Positions 59,224 to 64,000 of a stretch of DNA of 64,000 nucleotides are shown here, piece by piece. The stretch comes from Parus major (taxonomy: Eukaryota > Chordata > Aves > Passeriformes > Paridae). The stretch is taken from positions 44,832,477-44,896,476 of the forward strand of contig NC_031799.1 of the NCBI RefSeq assembly GCF_001522545.3. The letters are read 5' to 3'. The notes under the pieces were generated by a model. The model was not told where the DNA came from and ran no database searches. It saw only the letters and a list, made by a program, of their open reading frames with translations. The position numbers were made by a program, and so were the translations under genes. Each line of letters starts with the position of its first letter. Positions within the stretch are counted from its first letter, which is position 1.

Positions 59224-60339
59224 CCCGGTATATATCACAGAAGCAGGAAACTTGTTCCCTTGTGAGACAGGGTCACGAAGATCAACTAGAAAAAAAACTG
59301 ATTTACAGTAAAGTGTCTTGCCTTGCCAAATGCTTTGCCAAGGTGGCTATTTTTCACTGAGTCACATTATCTAACTGAATGTTAAATTATAAAAGGTAGT
59401 TCCTAGGTGTGGGTACAGCTCTTGAAAAATCCAGGTCACTAGCACACTGGTTTAAGCAAACAGCTTTAGACATCCTGTTTGTCCTTCATATACATACCCA
59501 TTTGAATCCTTTTCAGCCCTAGGAGTCTCTGCATAAAGTTGAGTAGCTCACATGCTTCTGTGGAGCTTCATGGAAATTAGGTGGCAGTGTTAGTAGTTCC
59601 TACTTTAAGAAAGGCTGTGAAAATCACCTACATGATGCAGACCCCAATATTTCACAGGATGGTTTGTGTCATTTAGCACAGAAGGTCTCATGCAGAATCC
59701 CTGTAACTCTGAATACACAATGGAAAGTCCAATGAAGTCCCACCTAAAGCTGCTCAGAACATGGTTTCCCTCTGTGCCTGCAGGTGCAGCCTATTCCCTC
59801 CATACTCAAGTCTAGCCATCTGATGCAGTTTATCGTAAGATAACGTTTTCATAGTGGACTCTAACTATTTCTGCAGAGTGTTTGTGGCTGGCACGGCATG
59901 AATATGCTAGTCTCCCAAATGGATATGATCAGAAGGTGAATATATGAATTCCTGAAGTCTTGATGACGGTAAATGATTATTTTTGAGACTTTTTTAGTGC
60001 CCGTGTCTCTCTCCTCCTTCCTAGATCAACAGCATACTTCACCTCAAAGACTGCAGCAGCATCTGGAAACATTTGCATTCCAGTACATCTTCTATTGTCA
60101 CCAATCTGACAAACTTTATCATATCATCAGGATGTCCCCCTATTTTTCCTACCACAAGAAACCTGATCATAAATTTCTAAATCCTATGTTGGACATTCCT
60201 AACTACATGTCTAATTCCGTATGGATGAATTACCACGTGACCAAATTTATACAGAAAAAAGCTTTCCAATAGCATACTGGACATGTCATCTACTTCCAAG
60301 ATCATAATCTCTTGTAATACTATTGTGAAAAATGCTATA

Positions 60340-61490
60340 GCAAAGCCTTGCAGAGAATTGGAAATCTTAGGAGGTGAAGTACAAGGATACTCAGGACAGG
60401 TTTAAAAAGGAGATTGTTAAAGGCCTCAGGGATCCCCATTCCTTGCTGAAGATCACAGCATGGGCTATACGTGTCTTCCCATGGAAGGAAGTATTTGCAC
60501 TTCAGCACAAAAGACAATAGGTGATATGGATCAGGATCAGCCAGTAGGCCATTGGTTTCCTTGGCCACTTGGGCACAGTCCTGGTTCATGTTCAGCCAGC
60601 TGCCAACCAGCACCTCCAGGTCCTTTTCCGTCAGACAGTTTTCCAGCCACTCTTCCTCAAGCCTGTGGCACTGCATGGGGCTGTTGTAACCCAAGGGCAG
60701 GACCCAGCACTTTGCCTTGTTGAACCTCATACAGTTGGTCTCAGCCTATTGACCTAGCTTGTCCAGATCCTTCTGCGGAGCCTTCCTGCCTTTCTGTCCA
60801 ATTTGGTGTCATCTGCAGGATGACTGAAGGGGTGCTTGTTCCCTTGTCCAAATTATCAATAAGAATGTTAAACAAGAGTGGCCCCAATACTGACCCCTGG
60901 GGAAAAGTGCTTGCAACCAGCTGCCAGCTGGATGTAACTCCATTTGCTACCACTCCAGCTCTTCAGCCAGATATTTACCCAGACAAGAGTGCACCAATCC
61001 AAGCCATGAGCCGCCAGTTTCTCCAGGAGAATGCTATGGGAAAAAGCGTCAAAGGCTCTGCCAAAGTTCACAGAGACAACATCCACAGCCTTTCTCTCAT
61101 CCACTAGGTTGGTCATCCTGTTATAGAAGAAGATCAGGTTGGTCAAGCAGGACCTGCCGTTCTGAAACCTTTGCTGGCTGGGCCTGATCCCCTGGTTGTC
61201 CTGTATGTGCTGCATAACGGCACTCAACATGATCTGCTCCATGTCCTTCTCTGGCACCACTGCCAGGCCTGTAGTTCCCTGCATTGTCTCTCCAGCCCTT
61301 CTTATAGATGAGTATCACACTGACTAACTTCTGGTCAACCTGGGACCTCCTTGTTTAGTCAGGCCTGCTGGTAAATAATTGAAAATTACTCTGTGACTCC
61401 ACCAGCTCCCTCAGTACCCTTGGGTGGGTCCCATCTGGTCCCATGGACTTGTGTGTGTCCAAGTGGTAATCCAGCACATGCCGGATACCA
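60340..61490 (-). mobile_element. CR1 LINE ORF2 (reverse transcriptase), antisense, 3' truncated
   Basis: Reading leftwards from 61490, CR1 ORF2 segments appear in order: a piece like HTQVHGTRWDPPKGTEGAGG (the CR1 HTHKSMGPDGIHPRVL region), [55 protein letters not shown] (60902-60843), a PADD variant of the catalytic box near 60820, FNKAKCWVLPLGYNS and EKDLEVLVGSWLNMNQDCAQ. Frameshifts and stops show it is inactive. The 3' terminus is absent. Confidence 0.87.
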
Positions 61491-63150
61491 GAAGAAATTA
61501 TTTTTATCCCTTTTTCTAAATGTTCCTCTCTCAAGTAGCCTGCTCCTCTTTACAGACTTTACATCTGGTTTATCACCTCTGCTTTTGATTCTGTACAGGT
61601 TGTGTGGAAGTGTATCTGAAACTGAATTGCTGGAATTTAAGTATTGACGTTTGTGGTTTGTACATATGCAGTCAATCAAAAGACTGACCAGCTGACCAGT
61701 GTTCAGTCTGGCATATTAGAGCCAAATTAAAATTGATAGTCATGAAGAAGTCAGGAAGATAACTTCCTCCTCTGTTTTATTGCAATAATTATAGATGACA
61801 GTCACAGGAACAGCACACTGCCTTGCACAATGAGGTAGGCTGCTGATAACTTTCCTCTTACTGGAGCAAGCTCCAGGTTCTGAGAACAGAATGTCCAAGA
61901 TGCAGAACTCCTGGGAACAGAGGAAGAGGTTCTGTTTTGCTTCTCCCTGCTGCCCCCTGCCCTCAGTTTAAATTTCATCATTTAAAAGTAAGTATATTGT
62001 TAAAGCGTTTGTGTTGAAAACCTAGATCAATGAAGGTATCTAAGCTGTATTTATCTAAGTAATTAGTGGTAAAAGATCCTTAATTTTTGAGTCACTAAAT
62101 CCCTCGCTATTTCCTCTTTTCTATTTAATGCTTGTCTTTGAAGCATTAAGAAGTTTTCTGGTGAGGAAGACTTCATAACCAGAAGTTTCTAATTGCTAGC
62201 ATTCTGGCAAGAGCATTAATCTTTCACTTATGAGTGGGAATATTTGTAAGTCTAGAGATACTTAAATAGCTGGTATTTGCTTTTTCCTCTTTTACAAATG
62301 ATTGCTGAATCAGTTTGTCTCATACAGTTGAGTGGATTTGGCTAGAGAATGAGCTTGATTTATTTGATTTTGAGACTAGAGAAAAATGAAGGATTTATTT
62401 TTTCCATGGGAAATGGAGGACCATGAAAGCCAAGTGACAGGGACAATTGAAGAGCTCAAGTGGTTTGGAATGACTGAGGGTATAGTTAGACATCCATCAC
62501 TTAGGTTTAAACCTACCAGAGTTTTACAGTATCCTTAAATCATATAAAAAAAAAAAAATAAAAAAAAAAAAATGGAGATCAGTTTAGGAATAAAACTTTT
62601 CAGCTAGAGATTGAAACAATGTTTTATCAATTCTTTTGCAAAGATAATAGGGAGAAAGTATCAACTCACCAAACCCCAAATATTAAAGGTTATTGAAAGA
62701 AACAAGAATTTCCTACTATTTTAATAGATGCAGGAGATTGCATGACAGTTATAGAGTTAAAAACTTATGGATTATGCTTATGCTCCAGTACATCTATAAC
62801 AAAATGAACCATATTTCAGAATATTGAATCTGGGGAGCAGTGAACCCTCAAATAGTTTCTTGCCAAGTCAGTTTGCTGGTTGATTGGCCTGTCACCTGTG
62901 CATCTGTGTCCGTAGAGGGTGGTAGCTCATAGCTCCTCCTGTAAATGACCTCCAGGTCTTTATTTTTAAATCAGAGAATTAATAGACTACATCTCTGAAG
63001 CCAGAATGTAGCTGTGGTGAAATTGGCATTCAAAAGACTATTCTCCAGTGGTTCCTGGATAAGAGCAAAATTATCATTCAGTCCTTAGGATGACTATGCA
63101 GAATCTACAATGTAAGAATGGCAGTGCTTGGTCTGGTGATAACTAAAGAA
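61491..63150. other. Intergenic sequence without a recognised gene
   Basis: AT-rich and non-coding, with a poly(A) run at 62546-62572. No exon was recognised. Confidence 0.5.
62546..62572. repeat. Poly(A) run
   Basis: Twenty-six of 27 bases are A. No retrocopy or LINE 3' end was recognised directly upstream. Confidence 0.9.
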
Positions 63151-63179
63151 GCCACACTGCTGCTGTAGCTTATTCTCCC

Positions 63180-63255
63180 TTGTGCAGGGAGACTCCCCTG
63201 AGTGGTCTCCAAAGGCCTCTTCCAACCTCACATCCTGTGTGTGTGTTCTGATAAT
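63180..63255 (+). mobile_element. Short CR1 3' fragment, sense
   Basis: The segment GAGTGGTCTCCAAAGGCCTC then TTCCAACCTCACATCCTGTG matches the last bases of a CR1 copy in sense. It is decayed. Confidence 0.55.
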
Positions 63256-63439
63256 GCCCAGATTTTACAGACTTAGCCATTAGAATATGGTGCTTAAATA
63301 ATTTGTGCCTGGTGCATCTGTGTGTAAGAAATTAGATGGTCAGTTCTTGACCTCTTTGGCTTCAGGCTGCAAGATGTTTGAACCCAGCTCTGAGATCTTT
63401 CTCCATGATTCTCAAGGACCAAAGTGAAGCTGTAGTTCT

Positions 63440-63615
63440 CTAAATGATCTTTCTTACTGTTTTCAAAGACAGGTGAAATATTTACTATTCTTCAGTACAG
63501 GGGGGCTTGCCCGGTCACCATGATCTTGAGAGGGCAATAATTGGGAAGTAGCCTTGCAATGGCATCAACAGGCTCTCTCAGCACTTGCTGATGCAGTCTT
63601 GTTCACCGACCTACA
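63440..63615 (-). mobile_element. Old CR1 ORF2 fragment, antisense
   Basis: The segment TTTTCAAAGACAGGTGAAAT, CTTGCAATGGCATCAACAGG and CTCTCTCAGCACTTGCTGAT follows the reverse complement of the CR1 polymerase N-terminal region also seen at 39540-39720. Confidence 0.65.
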
Positions 63616-64000
63616 GAATCAATGTAGCTCATGTGCTCTGAGAAACTACTGGAAATATTAGTTCTCAATGTTCCTGTTTCTAAGCACTTTATCATAGTAA
63701 GTCTTAAAGTAATTTTGTCCTTTATTATCCTACTTTGTGTTTTATTAATTTTATTTGCTACTTTTCTGCTTTGTTTATGAAAATATGTCACTTTGTTTGG
63801 TTTCTAGTAACTTCTTCGTTTATACCATTACTATTAATGTGCTCATGCTGACCAGTTACTTCTCACTGTTAGAGACTAAAAGAAGATAAAAAAACCTGAG
63901 ATGTTTGGGGTTTTTTCTGTCAAGAAGATTCTGTTCCATTAATTGTTTTAGTGAGGAAATACATACTTCTGGAATCTAGAGATTCAATTTACCCATGTTC

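Noticed and set aside
60335..61318. Apparent reverse transcriptase gene
   Set aside because: The frames are broken by stops and shifts and match the CR1 LINE polymerase, so it is a dead repeat and not a host gene or retron.

Overview
The window looks like nuclear DNA of a bird, probably a passerine or another neoavian. It has many CR1 LINE copies in both orientations, several of them ending in the CR1-type 3' terminus. It also has three LTR-like blocks of the kind that are high-copy in bird genomes, vertebrate-style split exons with GT-AG introns, and a CpG-island promoter. Nothing prokaryotic, and no CRISPR array, rRNA or tRNA, was recognised.

The only gene I can reconstruct completely is SLC49A3 (MFSD7), on the minus strand from 35620 (start codon) to 12313 (stop codon). 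Ten exons join in phase, each with GT/AG boundaries, into one 472-codon frame. It encodes a 12-helix major facilitator transporter of the SLC49 (FLVCR/DIRC2) family. Its first exon lies in a CpG island (about 35230-36010). A poly(A) signal lies about 460 bases past the stop.

Left flank (1-12000): positions 36-182 resemble the last coding exon of an unidentified plus-strand gene converging on SLC49A3, with a possible 3' UTR to about 1455. A second GC-rich island (about 2200-2750) is broken by a 250-base assembly gap. The rest is repeat-rich: a CR1 3' end (2905-3345), an ERV-type LTR (5888-6931) abutting an unusually complete antisense CR1 5' half that still shows ORF1 and ORF2 remnants (6960-9040), and a probable solo LTR (9276-9706).

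SLC49A3 introns hold a long sense CR1 (20738-22762), CR1 3' ends (29408-29525, 31068-31352), a perfect hairpin (30202-30240) and simple repeats.

Right flank (36100-64000): about 28 kb with no gene that I can support. It contains degraded CR1 pieces, one textbook solo LTR (45073-45746), microsatellites, a perfect 43-bp tandem duplication (59138-59223), and several AT-rich, homeodomain-site-like blocks that could be conserved non-coding elements. In human the next gene on this side is PCGF3, head-to-head with SLC49A3; none of its coding exons was recognised here.

I found no convincing new biological system. The least explained items are the unidentified terminal exon at the left edge, two coding-like but unassigned minus-strand segments (28993-29205 and 47266-47600), the interrupted CpG island, and the candidate conserved elements.
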